DNA of 36,629 bases from contig CAYPDM010000009.1 in NCBI GenBank assembly GCA_964409485.1, forward strand, positions 1-36,629. Direction: 5' to 3'. Below the pieces are notes generated by a model. That model was given only the letters and a program-made list of their open reading frames with translations. It made no database searches and was not told the DNA's origin. Of this stretch, positions 25,671-34,074 are shown piece by piece (the stretch's first letter is position 1; the number at the start of each line of letters is the position of its first letter). The DNA is from JAFGPF01 sp964409485 (lineage in GTDB: Bacteria; Chloroflexota; Dehalococcoidia; Dehalococcoidales; RBG-16-60-22). Made by a program: the position numbers and the translations under genes.

Positions 25671-25693
25671 ATCAGAATTCCGGAGGTAAAGAT

Positions 25694-26515
25694 ATGGAAT
25701 TTGAAGGAAAAATCGTACTGGTAACCGGAGCAGGCGGCAGCGGCAGCGGGCAGGGTAAAGCCTTTTCCCTCGCCTTCGCCGCTGAAGGGGCTGACGTGGC
25801 GGTTAACGATATCAACCTTGAAAAAGCGGAGGCAACCGCCGCCGAGGTGAGGGCGTTGGGTCGCCGCTCCATAGCCGTCCAGGCCGATGTCTCCAACGAG
25901 GCTGAAGTCAACGCCATGATGGACAAAGTAGTCGAAGAGCTTGGGGGAATCGATATCCTGGTCAACAACGCCGGTTTCGGTTTACCCATCCTGGTGGAGG
26001 ATATGACGGTGGAGGAGTGGCGCCGCACGATAGCCGTCAACCTGGACGGGCCCTTCTTATGCTCTAAAGCGGCAATTCTTATTATGAAGAAACGCGGCGG
26101 AGGCCGTATTATCAATATCGCCTCCCCGGCGGGCAAGACCATGACCGTCAACGGCTGCGCCGCCTATACCTCGGCCAAAGCCGGGGTGATGGGTTTCACC
26201 CGCCACCTCGCCTTCGAGATAGGTCCCTATAATATTACGGTTAATTCAATCTGCCCGGCCATAATGGTGGGCGGAGAGCACGTGCCCCCGCCCGATGTTA
26301 TCCAGAAGATGAAAGAGGGTTCCCTCCTGGGAGACGTCACCACCCCGCAGGACTCCACCAACGCCGTCCTCTTTCTGGCTTCGGACAGGGCGAGGATGAT
26401 TACCGGTACCAACCTGGACGCCTATCCCGTCGCCGCCGGCGGTAAGGAGCACTGGAATAACTTCGTGAAGAGGCGTAAGGATTTCAAGGCCGGTAAAATG
26501 GATAGACCCTGGTAA
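25694..26515 (+). CDS. Short-chain dehydrogenase/reductase (SDR)
   Basis: A 273-residue classical SDR. Cofactor loop TGAGGSGSGQG (residues about 11-21), NNAG at about 94, catalytic Ser in NIASPAGK and the Tyr-Lys pair in AYTSAKAG. The C-terminus is extended beyond the usual end and rich in Lys/Arg (VKRRKDFKAGKMDRPW). The ATG at 25694 follows CGGAGG. It lies 55 bases upstream of the second selenoprotein gene on the same strand, so the two are probably one transcript and may act in one pathway. Substrate unknown. Confidence 0.9.
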   Translation: MEFEGKIVLVTGAGGSGSGQGKAFSLAFAAEGADVAVNDINLEKAEATAAEVRALGRRSIAVQADVSNEAEVNAMMDKVVEELGGIDILVNNAGFGLPILVEDMTVEEWRRTIAVNLDGPFLCSKAAILIMKKRGGGRIINIASPAGKTMTVNGCAAYTSAKAGVMGFTRHLAFEIGPYNITVNSICPAIMVGGEHVPPPDVIQKMKEGSLLGDVTTPQDSTNAVLFLASDRARMITGTNLDAYPVAAGGKEHWNNFVKRRKDFKAGKMDRPW

Positions 26516-26570
26516 TCTTTTATTAGCTAACAATCTGAATGCGATATAGATAAGCAAGGAGGAATATATT

Positions 26571-28250
26571 ATGAGTGCGGATAAATCCGGCGCTTCTTAC
26601 GAGGTAATCAGCCCCTGGGCGGAGGCCGACCCCGTACCGTTGAAGGGCCTTTCTCCCCGGCTGGCCGACCTCGAAGGCAAGAAAATCGGTCTGCTCTGTA
26701 ACAATAAGCGCGCCGCGCCCCTTATCCTGGATGCCACCGAAAGACTCCTGAAGGAGCGGTTCAAGAAAGTCGAGACAAGCCGTTTCCACGCCCGGACTTT
26801 CTCGGTGTCCTCGCTGGAGAAGGACAGGGAAGGGGAGTTCAACGACTGGATAAAGGGGGTGGATGCGGTTATCGCCTCCGTCGGCGATTGAGGGGCATGC
26901 ACCAAGTACCTTGTGTACGACGCTATTTACATCGAGGGTAAAGGCAAGCCCACGGCCACCTTCACCTTCGAATACTTCGCCAACGACGCCATGTCGGCGG
27001 CATCCAGCAAGGGCATGCCCGTTGTCAGGATTGTGCCGGAGGCCATTGTCTCCGAGTGTTCTGTCGTCGAGACTATCGAAAAAGCTATCACGGCGGTGTT
27101 CGACGATATGGTCAGCGCCTTAACTAAGCCCCTGACCGCCGAGGAAAAATCTCCCCGGCGACGCGAACCGGAAAACCCGCCGCGAATCGTTTTCAAGGGA
27201 AGCCTGGAAGAGGTCAACCGCTTCTTTTACCAGAGGGGCTGGACCGACGGCCTGCCCGTAATACCTCCCACCGAGGAAGCGGTGGCCGAGATGCTTGCCG
27301 GTACGGACCTCCCCGCCGACCAGCTGGTGGAGAAGCTGGAGCCGCGCCTGGGCAAGGCCACGGTGGATCGAATCGCTATCAATGCCGTCATGGCCGGCTG
27401 CCTGCCCACCCATATGCCCGTGCTCATCGCCGGTGTTCACGCCCTGGCCGCCAGTCCCGTCTGCGGCATGATGGCCGCCAGCACCGGCTCCTTTTCGCCT
27501 TTCTGGCTTATCAACGGGCCGGTTGCAAAAGATATCAACATTCGTTCTACTTACGGCGCCACGAATCCGGGAGATATCGCCAATGCCGCCATCGGACGCG
27601 CCCTGGGCCTGATTACCAAGAACGTCCGGGGCATTCGCAAGCAAATCGAGGACATGGGCGTGCTCGGCAATCCCGGCAAATATACCTGGGTCGCCGCGGA
27701 GAATGAGGAAAACAGCCCCTGGGAGCCCCTGCATGTCGACCGCGGTTTTAAGAAGGAGGACAGCGCTGTTACTTTACTTTTTCCGCAGTCATTCCAGCAG
27801 ATGATGCCCTTCGGGACGGATGACAAGGGAATTCTGGCAACGATAGTTGGTAGTTTGACCCCGGCCAGGATGGGGTCTTTAACGGTGCTGCTTACTCCCA
27901 CCAACGCCGCGTCGTTATCGAGCAGCGGCTGGAGCAAGAAAGCTGTCAAGGACTATGTCGTCGAGAATGCCGTCGTCCATGAAGATTACTTTTCCAGGCT
28001 GGGACTTAAAGCTGATAAGCCCTTTGACCGGGGCAATGTCACCGGTCCGGGTTCCGGGCCCAGGATTTTCCTTCCCAATCCGAATAACCCCGAACCCGTT
28101 CAGGTCTTTGTTTTCGGCGGCTTCGGCTCGTGGTTGGGTTTCTTACAGGGAATCGACCCGCTGGTAACCAAGAAAATAGAACTGCCCGGGAACTGGGCGC
28201 AGTTGGTCAAGAAATACAGGAATGTCGTGCCCACCTACTTGAGATACTAG
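26571..28250 (+). CDS. UGSC-family selenoprotein with U-G-A-C motif, fused to large C-terminal domain
   Basis: Reading through the in-frame TGA at 26889-26891 gives 559 residues with Sec107-Gly-Ala-Cys110. Both sides are homologous to the 593-residue protein at 12.1-13.9 kb. The UGSC domain (LADLEGKKIGLLCNNKRA, VIASVGD-Sec-GACTKY) covers about 1-190. A charged linker follows, then the second domain starting EVNRFFYQRGWTDGLPVIPP at about 214. The aligned Trp residues (225 and 224) and the shared DRIAINAVMAG/EKIAINAVMAG and SPWEP(L/Y)H segments show the two are full-length paralogues. Start ATG 26571 behind AAGGAGG. Here the motif Ser is Ala, leaving Sec and Cys as the redox pair. Function unknown; probably redox. 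Confidence 0.88.
26889..26918 (+). promoter_or_regulatory. Sec TGA codon and weak SECIS candidate
   Basis: Fourteen bases after the TGA, GTAC (26906-26909) and GTAC (26915-26918) can pair around the loop CUUGU, which contains the GU expected in a SECIS loop. The stem is only 4 bp, so this is weaker than the element in the paralogue. The recoding claim rests mainly on the conserved TGA and flanking homology. Confidence 0.35.
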
Positions 28251-28294
28251 GAGTCAATGCTAATCCATTCTCCTTTTCATAAGGGAAGTGCGTA

Positions 28295-28320
28295 GCGAGA
28301 GGGAGTCAGGGGGTGAGATA
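28295..28320. repeat. Interspersed-repeat remnant
   Basis: The segment with GAGAGGGAG and TCAGGGGGTGAGATA resembles 21523-21549 almost base for base, allowing one gap. It lies between the convergent selenoprotein and cupin genes. No terminal repeats or flanking duplication were seen, so the element type is unknown. Confidence 0.4.
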
Positions 28321-28352
28321 AGCTAAGATCCCCGTAGTATTCTTCTAAATCC

Positions 28353-28778
28353 CTAGTCCGGCGTATTGCCCACCCTTGAATATTTACCTGTCGCCGCTAT
28401 ATCAAGGAAAAGAACGGGTTTTTTGATTTTCAGGAAGTTCAGCGGCCCGTGGTAAAGCCCGGCCGGAACGTATACGGAAGTAGGCGATTTTACAACGTGT
28501 TTTTCCTGCTCCTCGCCCAGTGACACCTCGATTTCCGCGTCGAAGTCCTTGGCGTCGTTCGGGTTCGCCGAGAAGAAGCTTAAATACTGGGGGAACTCGT
28601 GCTTGTGCGGCTGGCTAATCATCAGGTGGGGATGCGTGATATAAATACAGTCGATGGACAGGTGCCCCCCGCCGAAGTCCCGGAGGTGCCGGGTGCTCGT
28701 CACGCGTGACGTTTTACCTTCGGAGTCCTCCTTAACGACTTCCGTGGTGAAATATTTATCGTATTTCGTTTCGGCCAT
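28353..28778 (-). CDS. Single-domain cupin protein
   Basis: A 141-residue protein related to the half-units of the tandem cupin at 0.7-1.6 kb. It starts MAETKYDKYF, has the first metal motif in QPHKHEFPQYLSFF, the 'NPNDAKDFDAEIEVSLG' turn and the second motif VPAGLYHGPLNF with a late His. ATG 28778. It lies 5 bases after the stop of the other single-cupin gene (28784), so the two are cotranscribed and likely to form a heteromer or related activities. Substrate unknown; cytoplasmic. Confidence 0.75.
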   Translation of the reverse strand: MAETKYDKYFTTEVVKEDSEGKTSRVTSTRHLRDFGGGHLSIDCIYITHPHLMISQPHKHEFPQYLSFFSANPNDAKDFDAEIEVSLGEEQEKHVVKSPTSVYVPAGLYHGPLNFLKIKKPVLFLDIAATGKYSRVGNTPD

Positions 28779-28783
28779 TGACT

Positions 28784-29326
28784 TTAACCCCCTTGTTGTT
28801 GCGGTTTTACCATATTGCTGTATCCCTCGCTCATGCCGTCATCGTGCCAGAAGGACCAGTCCAGTTCGGCCCTGTGTTCGGCGGTCAGCAGCTGGGGGAA
28901 GAATTTCTCCGTGTGCTTAAACCCCTGGTTGATTTCAATGAAAATCCAGGGCCGGACCGTCTTCAATGGATTCCAGGGGCCGTGGATGAGATTAGGGGGA
29001 AGAAAGACCACGGTAGTCGTGGTGATGACATGGCGTTCCTGTTCCGGCCCCACGTATAACTCGACCTCCGCCCCCAGGTCGTCGGGGTCGTGCGGGTTCG
29101 TACCGATGTGTATCAGGAGTTCGGCCTCGCTGTGTATGTGCGGCGGGTGTCCTATTTTCATACGGGGCTCTTCATGGGGGAGCACCCAGTGGATGAAATA
29201 GAAGTTGCTCCCGCTAATGGTGTTGCTGTCCATGCGCTGGAGAATGGGCCCCATGATGAAAGGGGGGCCCGGCGGGGGGTCGTATTTCAGGAAGTATTTA
29301 TCGTATTTACCGTTGGCCATTTTCAA
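28784..29326 (-). CDS. Single-domain cupin protein
   Basis: A 180-residue protein beginning MANGKYDKYF behind a GGAGG site. Cupin motif 1 reads HPPHIHSEAELLIHIG, followed by the DPDDLGAEVELYVG turn and motif 2 FLPPNLIHGPW. A C-terminal tail of about 40 residues (EFHTEK-like helix and Gln-rich end) is absent from its neighbour. First gene of a two-cupin operon. The shared start sequence and turn link it to the tandem protein at 0.7-1.6 kb, so this family has expanded locally. Confidence 0.75.
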   Translation of the reverse strand: MKMANGKYDKYFLKYDPPPGPPFIMGPILQRMDSNTISGSNFYFIHWVLPHEEPRMKIGHPPHIHSEAELLIHIGTNPHDPDDLGAEVELYVGPEQERHVITTTTVVFLPPNLIHGPWNPLKTVRPWIFIEINQGFKHTEKFFPQLLTAEHRAELDWSFWHDDGMSEGYSNMVKPQQQGG

Positions 29327-29410
29327 CCTCCGTGTTGCGAAATTCTACTGTATCGCCTCTCGGCGTCTTCGTATCCTATTCCGTGAACTCCGGGTGATAG
29401 CCCCTGCCTG

Positions 29411-30406
29411 CTAGAGTTCCCGGAAGTTACGCAGTTGCGCGAAATCTATGAGGCCGCTCTCGGCGGTATTTTCGATTTCCACTCCGGCTTCGACGGCCGC
29501 CGCGACGGGGTTAAGTCCGCCCAGCTGTACGACGCCGACCCGGTTAAGAGCAACCGGGATCTGGCAGAGAGAATCGCTGGTATTGCCCAGGGCGTAAATC
29601 CCGCCGATGCCGACTTCCTTGAGTCTGGCTACCTTCTCCTCGACTACTTCCCTGGCCGGCGCCGGTATGGTGCGGAATGCACCCAGTATTTTACCGTTTC
29701 CCGTCCGGGAAGCCAGCCCGACGCTGGTCATTTTCGCCTGGATAAACTGCTCGGAAGGGTCTGTAGAAGTGCCCGCGTATTCGGTTATCGCCACGAAGCG
29801 TCTCGGCCTGGAGTCTCTGATTTCCAGCACACCGCCGAACCTGAACTCCGTGGGCACCCCGGCCTTGAGCAGGACACCGTTTATTGAAGCTCCGCAGATA
29901 GTGGCGAAGCCGATTTTCCCCCCGGGCACGACCACGGAGCCGAGTTTCTCGCCTTCGTCCGCCGTGGCCACCAGCTCGCTGACGCATAGTCCGGCCTTGA
30001 AGACGTCTTTCATCGCCGAAAGCGCCTTCTTGAACTTGTCCCTGTCGATAATCGAGGTATTTATCGCCAGTAGCCCGGTACGTTTTTCGGGGTCGAAGGT
30101 TGTCTGGTAGGCCAGCAGCTCCAGTTTATCGCGCACCAGACCGAGCTGCTGCGGCGCCAGCGCCTCCTTGACCTCCTGTCTCCCCGGTGGCGTAATCATC
30201 CTGCCGTCCCGGCCGCCGGGACTGGTGAAGCCGCGTTCGTCGGTTATTTTCAGGTGATATCTTACCGCCCTCTCGCTAAGGAATACTCCGTCCTGCTCGA
30301 GGAGGCGGGCTATGGTGATTGAGCCGAGAGGTTCCGAGGACTCACTCAAGACTTTAAGGATGGCTATTAACTTATTTTCGGCATCGGCACCGACAGGCTG
30401 GTCCAT
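29411..30406 (-). CDS. nrpR: NrpR-type nitrogen regulator
   Basis: A 331-residue protein: winged helix in about residues 8-80 (ITIARLLEQDGVFLSERAVRYHL), then one NrpR regulatory domain (about 90-320) with CGASINGVLLKAGVPTEFRFGG and GIGGIYALGNTSDSL. NrpR is the nitrogen repressor of methanogenic archaea; 2-oxoglutarate releases it from DNA. Bacterial copies are known but uncommon. I place the start at ATG 30406 (MDQPVGAD), because the longer TTG version contains a perfect TATAAT in its first codons. It lies next to nadE-glnA-glnB-amtB on the same strand, so those genes are its likely targets (inference). No GGAA-N6-TTCC archaeal operator was found in the local promoters. Confidence 0.85.
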   Translation of the reverse strand: MDQPVGADAENKLIAILKVLSESSEPLGSITIARLLEQDGVFLSERAVRYHLKITDERGFTSPGGRDGRMITPPGRQEVKEALAPQQLGLVRDKLELLAYQTTFDPEKRTGLLAINTSIIDRDKFKKALSAMKDVFKAGLCVSELVATADEGEKLGSVVVPGGKIGFATICGASINGVLLKAGVPTEFRFGGVLEIRDSRPRRFVAITEYAGTSTDPSEQFIQAKMTSVGLASRTGNGKILGAFRTIPAPAREVVEEKVARLKEVGIGGIYALGNTSDSLCQIPVALNRVGVVQLGGLNPVAAAVEAGVEIENTAESGLIDFAQLRNFREL

Positions 30407-30442
30407 TTGAAGCTGCCCGACTTTCTGTAAGGGTTTGAGGCT

Positions 30443-30448
30443 ATTATA
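30443..30448 (-). promoter_or_regulatory. -10 element of the nrpR promoter
   Basis: TATAAT on the minus strand, 37 bases before ATG 30406. A TTTGCT/TTTTGC -35-like sequence lies 16-17 bases upstream. It supports separate transcription of nrpR from the nadE gene upstream and the shorter start. Confidence 0.45.
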
Positions 30449-30522
30449 CCACGCATTGGCTAATAGCAAAATAACGGCGTGAAGGAAATGAGAAATATCC
30501 TGAAAAGTCTGTTTAACGCCTG

Positions 30523-32280
30523 TCAGTCCCTTTTAAAACGGTTGGTGATGGGCAGGCGCCTGTCTCTGCCGAAGGCACGGGGGGTTATCTTTACGCCCGG
30601 CGGTGCCTGCCGCCGCTTGTACTCGCTGGTATCTACCAGCCGGGCCGCCCGCCTGATTATCTTCTCGTCGACGCCCGTGGTCATAATCTGCTCGATGCTT
30701 TTATCTTCTTCGACATAGGCGGTCAATATGGGGTCTAGTATCTCGTAGGCGGGAAGGGAATCTGTATCCGCCTGGTCGGGCCTTAGCTCGGCCGAAGGCG
30801 GTTTATCGATAACGGATGACGGTATTAAATCGGCGCCGGCCAGCGTGTTGCGGTACCTGGCCAGTTCGTAGGCCATTGTCTTGGGCACGTCTTTGATAAC
30901 GGCGAAACCGCCCGCCATATCGCCGTACAAAGTGGTATAGCCGGTGGCCATCTCGCTCTTGTTGCCGGTGGTCAGCACCAGCCAGCCGAACTTGTTAGAT
31001 ATAGCCATCAGAATATTTCCCCGTATGCGGGCCTGGATATTTTCCTCGGCTACCCCGGACTCCGTCCCCCGGAAGGCTTCTGCCAGTGTATCGAGGTATG
31101 CTTTAAAGGTCTTCTCGATGGGGATAGTGAGTAGCCTGGCGCCCAGGTTTTTAGCCAGAAGTTCGGCGTCCGAAAGGCTGCCGCGTGAGGAATACCTGGA
31201 GGGCATGGCCACCCCGACTACGTTTGACTTGCCCAGAGCGTCGACGGCTATGGCGGCTACCAGGCTCGAATCGAGTCCTCCGGAGAGGCCGATTAATACC
31301 TTTTTAAAGCCGTTTTTCAGGATATAATCCCTCGTGCCCAGCACCAGGGCCTGATAGACTTCTCCGGGGAAGCCGGTTACTTCGACGTGTCGGGGAGGCA
31401 GGGGTGGCTTATCCGTGCTGAACGGCTCTTCGGATACCGTTATTTTATCGCTCGGGTGCCATCCCTCCTCTTTGTAACGCAGGAGTCCCTGCCGCCAGCG
31501 GGGGTCGTGAAGGCGTGTTCGGAACACGTTTTCGACATCGAGGTCGGCAATTATCAGGTCTTCCTCGAACTGCCTGCCCCTGGCGATTAACTGCCCCTTT
31601 TCGTCGACAATGAGGCTGTTGCCGTCGAAGACGAGCTCGTCCTGGCCCCCAATCAGATTATTGAAAACGATAATAGCCACATTATCAGCCGCGCGCGATT
31701 CTATCATTCTTTCGCGGACGCCGGCTTTGCCGAAGTGGTAAGGTGAGGCGCTGATGTTAATGATAACCTCGGCGCCGGAAGAAGCCTGTGTGGTAGCCGG
31801 TCCGGACTCGTACCAGATATCCTCGCAGATGTTGATGCCGATATTGGTTCCCGCTATGGTGTAGATAGGGCAGTCGCTGCCCGCCCGAAAATAGCGGTTC
31901 TCATCGAAGACCCCGTAATTAGGCAGGAATATCTTGTGATATACGCCGGCCAGTTTTCCATCGTGAATTACGGCGGCAGCGTTATAGATATCCTGGTTGG
32001 CGTCAACGAAACCCAGGACCAGCGTTATGCCGGAAGAAGCCTCGACCACTTTCTGGAGAGATTTAAGGTTCTCCGTAATAAACTGCGGTTTGAAAAGGAG
32101 GTCTTCGGGCGGGTAGCCGCAGATAGCTAGCTCGGGAAAAGTCAGGATATCCACACCCGAAGACCTGGCTTTTTCAATCGCTTTCATTATTTTCCGCCGG
32201 TTTCCGGCGAAATCGCCAACCGTGGCATTCATCTGTGCCATTCCGATACGGAGACGGCGAGTATCAACCGACTTGGGCAT
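30523..32280 (-). CDS. nadE: Glutamine-dependent NAD+ synthetase
   Basis: A 585-residue two-domain enzyme. The N-terminal nitrilase-like glutaminase domain shows the Glu-Lys-Cys triad in TFPELAICGYPPEDLL, YHKIFLPNYGVFDE and GINICEDIWY. The C-terminal synthetase domain has the ATP loop GLSGGLDSSLVAA and the deamido-NAD region TTGNKSEMATGYTTLYGD. It makes NAD+ from deamido-NAD+, ATP and glutamine in the cytoplasm. It lies 25 bases downstream of glnA, so glutamine-producing and glutamine-using enzymes are cotranscribed. Length is normal for this form. Start ATG 32280. Confidence 0.95.
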   Translation of the reverse strand: MPKSVDTRRLRIGMAQMNATVGDFAGNRRKIMKAIEKARSSGVDILTFPELAICGYPPEDLLFKPQFITENLKSLQKVVEASSGITLVLGFVDANQDIYNAAAVIHDGKLAGVYHKIFLPNYGVFDENRYFRAGSDCPIYTIAGTNIGINICEDIWYESGPATTQASSGAEVIINISASPYHFGKAGVRERMIESRAADNVAIIVFNNLIGGQDELVFDGNSLIVDEKGQLIARGRQFEEDLIIADLDVENVFRTRLHDPRWRQGLLRYKEEGWHPSDKITVSEEPFSTDKPPLPPRHVEVTGFPGEVYQALVLGTRDYILKNGFKKVLIGLSGGLDSSLVAAIAVDALGKSNVVGVAMPSRYSSRGSLSDAELLAKNLGARLLTIPIEKTFKAYLDTLAEAFRGTESGVAEENIQARIRGNILMAISNKFGWLVLTTGNKSEMATGYTTLYGDMAGGFAVIKDVPKTMAYELARYRNTLAGADLIPSSVIDKPPSAELRPDQADTDSLPAYEILDPILTAYVEEDKSIEQIMTTGVDEKIIRRAARLVDTSEYKRRQAPPGVKITPRAFGRDRRLPITNRFKRD

Positions 32281-32305
32281 AACACCTGGCCTCTGAATAC
32301 CGGAT

Positions 32306-33667
32306 TTATAGTATCCCCAGGTATTTATCCAGTTCGTATTCGGTTACCTGGCTGCGATATTCATTCCACTCTATTTTCTTGTTCTGGATGAACGCATCGA
32401 AAACATGGTCGCCGAGCGCCTTCCGCACCAACTCACTGGTTTCCGCTACCTGTATGGCTTCGAGGAGGCTGGCCGGAAGAGTCCCGATATCCCTTTTCTT
32501 ACGTTCTTCTTCGGACATCTCGTAGACGTTCTCTTCTATCGGCGCCGGGGGTTCGTAGCCCTTTTCGATGCCTTCAAGTCCGGCGGCCAGCATAACGCTG
32601 AAAGCCAGATAGGGGTTGCAGGCGGGGTCCGGAGAGCGGAATTCTATCCTGGTTGCCTTTTCGCGGCCGGGTCGATATTCCGGCACGCGGACGAGGTCGG
32701 AGCGGTTACGCCGCGCCCAGGAGAGATATACCGGCGCTTCATAGCCGGGTACCAGCCGCTTGTAGGAGTTGACCCACTGGTTGCAGACGGCGGTAATTTC
32801 AGGGGCGTGTTTCAGCAGACCGGCGATATAGCTCCTGGCTATCTTGGAAAGATGATAGGGGTCTTTGGCATCGAAAAAGGCGTTCCTGTCGCCCTTGAAA
32901 AGCGACTGGTGAACGTGCATGCCGCTGCCGTTGATACCGAAAACCGGCTTGGGCATGAACGTAGCGTAAACACCGTTTTTAAGCGCCACCTCTTTTACCA
33001 CCAGCCGGTAGGTCATTACGTTATCAGCCATGGTCATGGCGTCGGTGTACCTCATGTCTATCTCGTGCTGACTGTGGGCTACTTCGTGGTGGGAATACTC
33101 GACACCTATGCCCATCTCTTCCAGCTGGAGGACGGTTTCCTTCCTCATGTCCACGGCGGCGTCCCGGGGTGTCAGGTCAAAGTAGCCGCCCTTGTCAAGC
33201 ACCTGGGTGGTGGGTTTCGTCGGGTCTGTCGGGTCCTGCCGGAAATAAAAGAACTCCAGCTCGGGTCCTACGTAGAAGGTATAACCCAGGTCGGCGGCCC
33301 TTTTCAGGTTCCTCTTCAGGACGAATCTGGGGTCGCCTTCAAATGGCTGGCCGCCGGGCATCAGTACATCCGCAAACATCCGCGCCACGGCCCGGTGCTC
33401 GCGCGGGCGCCAGGGCAGCAGCTTGAACGTATCCGGGTCGGGCATGGCCACCATGTCGCTTTCGTCAATCCGGGCAAACCCCTGAATAGACGACCCGTCA
33501 AAGCCCATTCCTTCCTCCAGGGCGCCCTCGAGCTCCTCCACGGTGATGGCGAAGCTCTTCAGTATGCCCAGGATATCGGTGAACCAGAGCCTGATGAACT
33601 TGACATCATGCTCCTTGGCCATCTTCAGAACATATTCTTTAGCTTCTTCTTTACTTTTATCTTCCAT
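32306..33667 (-). CDS. glnA: Glutamine synthetase, type I
   Basis: A 453-residue GSI enzyme forming glutamine from glutamate, ammonia and ATP, normally as a dodecamer. Visible landmarks are MGFDGSSIQGFARIDESDM near the N-terminus, the YVGPELEFFYF strand, the HVHQSLF loop and the NRSDLVRVPEYRP flap region. The segment where adenylylated GSI-beta enzymes carry their regulatory Tyr has the different sequence ENVYEMSEEERKKRDIG, so the enzyme is of the non-adenylylated alpha type. Start ATG 33667 behind AGGAGGGG. A TATAAT (33687-33692) lies just upstream with a poor -35, suggesting activator dependence or readthrough from glnB. Confidence 0.95.
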   Translation of the reverse strand: MEDKSKEEAKEYVLKMAKEHDVKFIRLWFTDILGILKSFAITVEELEGALEEGMGFDGSSIQGFARIDESDMVAMPDPDTFKLLPWRPREHRAVARMFADVLMPGGQPFEGDPRFVLKRNLKRAADLGYTFYVGPELEFFYFRQDPTDPTKPTTQVLDKGGYFDLTPRDAAVDMRKETVLQLEEMGIGVEYSHHEVAHSQHEIDMRYTDAMTMADNVMTYRLVVKEVALKNGVYATFMPKPVFGINGSGMHVHQSLFKGDRNAFFDAKDPYHLSKIARSYIAGLLKHAPEITAVCNQWVNSYKRLVPGYEAPVYLSWARRNRSDLVRVPEYRPGREKATRIEFRSPDPACNPYLAFSVMLAAGLEGIEKGYEPPAPIEENVYEMSEEERKKRDIGTLPASLLEAIQVAETSELVRKALGDHVFDAFIQNKKIEWNEYRSQVTEYELDKYLGIL

Positions 33668-33735
33668 TTTCCCCTCCTGTTATTTCATTATACTATATAT
33701 TTTTTCATCTGTTGTTATACTACGCTGTTCACGTT

Positions 33736-34074
33736 TTAAATGGCGCTTTCATCTCTGTCACCGGTGCGGACACGTACTACGGTCTCTACCGGCAGTATGA
33801 ATATTTTGCCGTCACCCGTCTCACCCGTTTTAGCGTTGCGAACGATGGCCTCTGTTACCACCGGTATATCCTCGTCCAGTACCACCAGTTCGATTTTAAC
33901 CTTGGGCAGCAGGTCAACGCGGTATTCACCGGCGCGCCATTGCAGCGGAATCCCCTTCTGCCTGCCGCGGCCGCTGACCTCGCTGACGGTCATGCCGAAG
34001 TAGCTGTTTTCTTCGAGGGCTTGCTTGACGGCGTTCAGCTTTTCTTCCCGGATAATCGCTTCTATCTTCTTCAT
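33736..34074 (-). CDS. glnK: P-II nitrogen regulatory protein
   Basis: A 112-residue P-II signal protein. The T-loop reads GRGRQKGIPLQWRAGEYRVD, with Tyr51 in the usual position (site of uridylylation in proteobacteria), followed by LLPKVKIE. Near the C-terminus 'TGETGDGKIFILPVE' is the B-loop ATP-binding motif. It senses ATP/ADP and 2-oxoglutarate and gates AmtB. Start ATG 34074 overlaps the end of amtB by 4 bases, the canonical amtB-glnK arrangement (called glnK for this reason; the sequence alone does not separate glnB from glnK). Confidence 0.93.
   Translation of the reverse strand: MKKIEAIIREEKLNAVKQALEENSYFGMTVSEVSGRGRQKGIPLQWRAGEYRVDLLPKVKIELVVLDEDIPVVTEAIVRNAKTGETGDGKIFILPVETVVRVRTGDRDESAI

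Larger units (their letters stand above)
25038..25693. other. Long intergenic region, mostly AT-rich
   Basis: About 650 bases without a convincing gene. It starts with a 13-base palindrome (25039-25051), then a tandem AGCCGGA pair and a weak 'AGGAAGAGGGAGTGGAGAG' element near 25094-25112. An AT-rich tract follows, with a candidate promoter (25449-25477) and a GC-richer segment (about 25500-25670) that looks like the decayed end of a gene. No tRNA or clear structured RNA was recognised. Confidence 0.6.

Noticed and set aside
30407..30469. Longer N-terminus of NrpR starting at TTG 30469
   Set aside because: The extension contains a perfect TATAAT, is not like the winged-helix start of NrpR, and lacks a ribosome binding site.
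32405..33739. Plus-strand open frame of about 444 codons opposite glnA
   Set aside because: It is a shadow of the glutamine synthetase gene, with no motifs and no credible start site.
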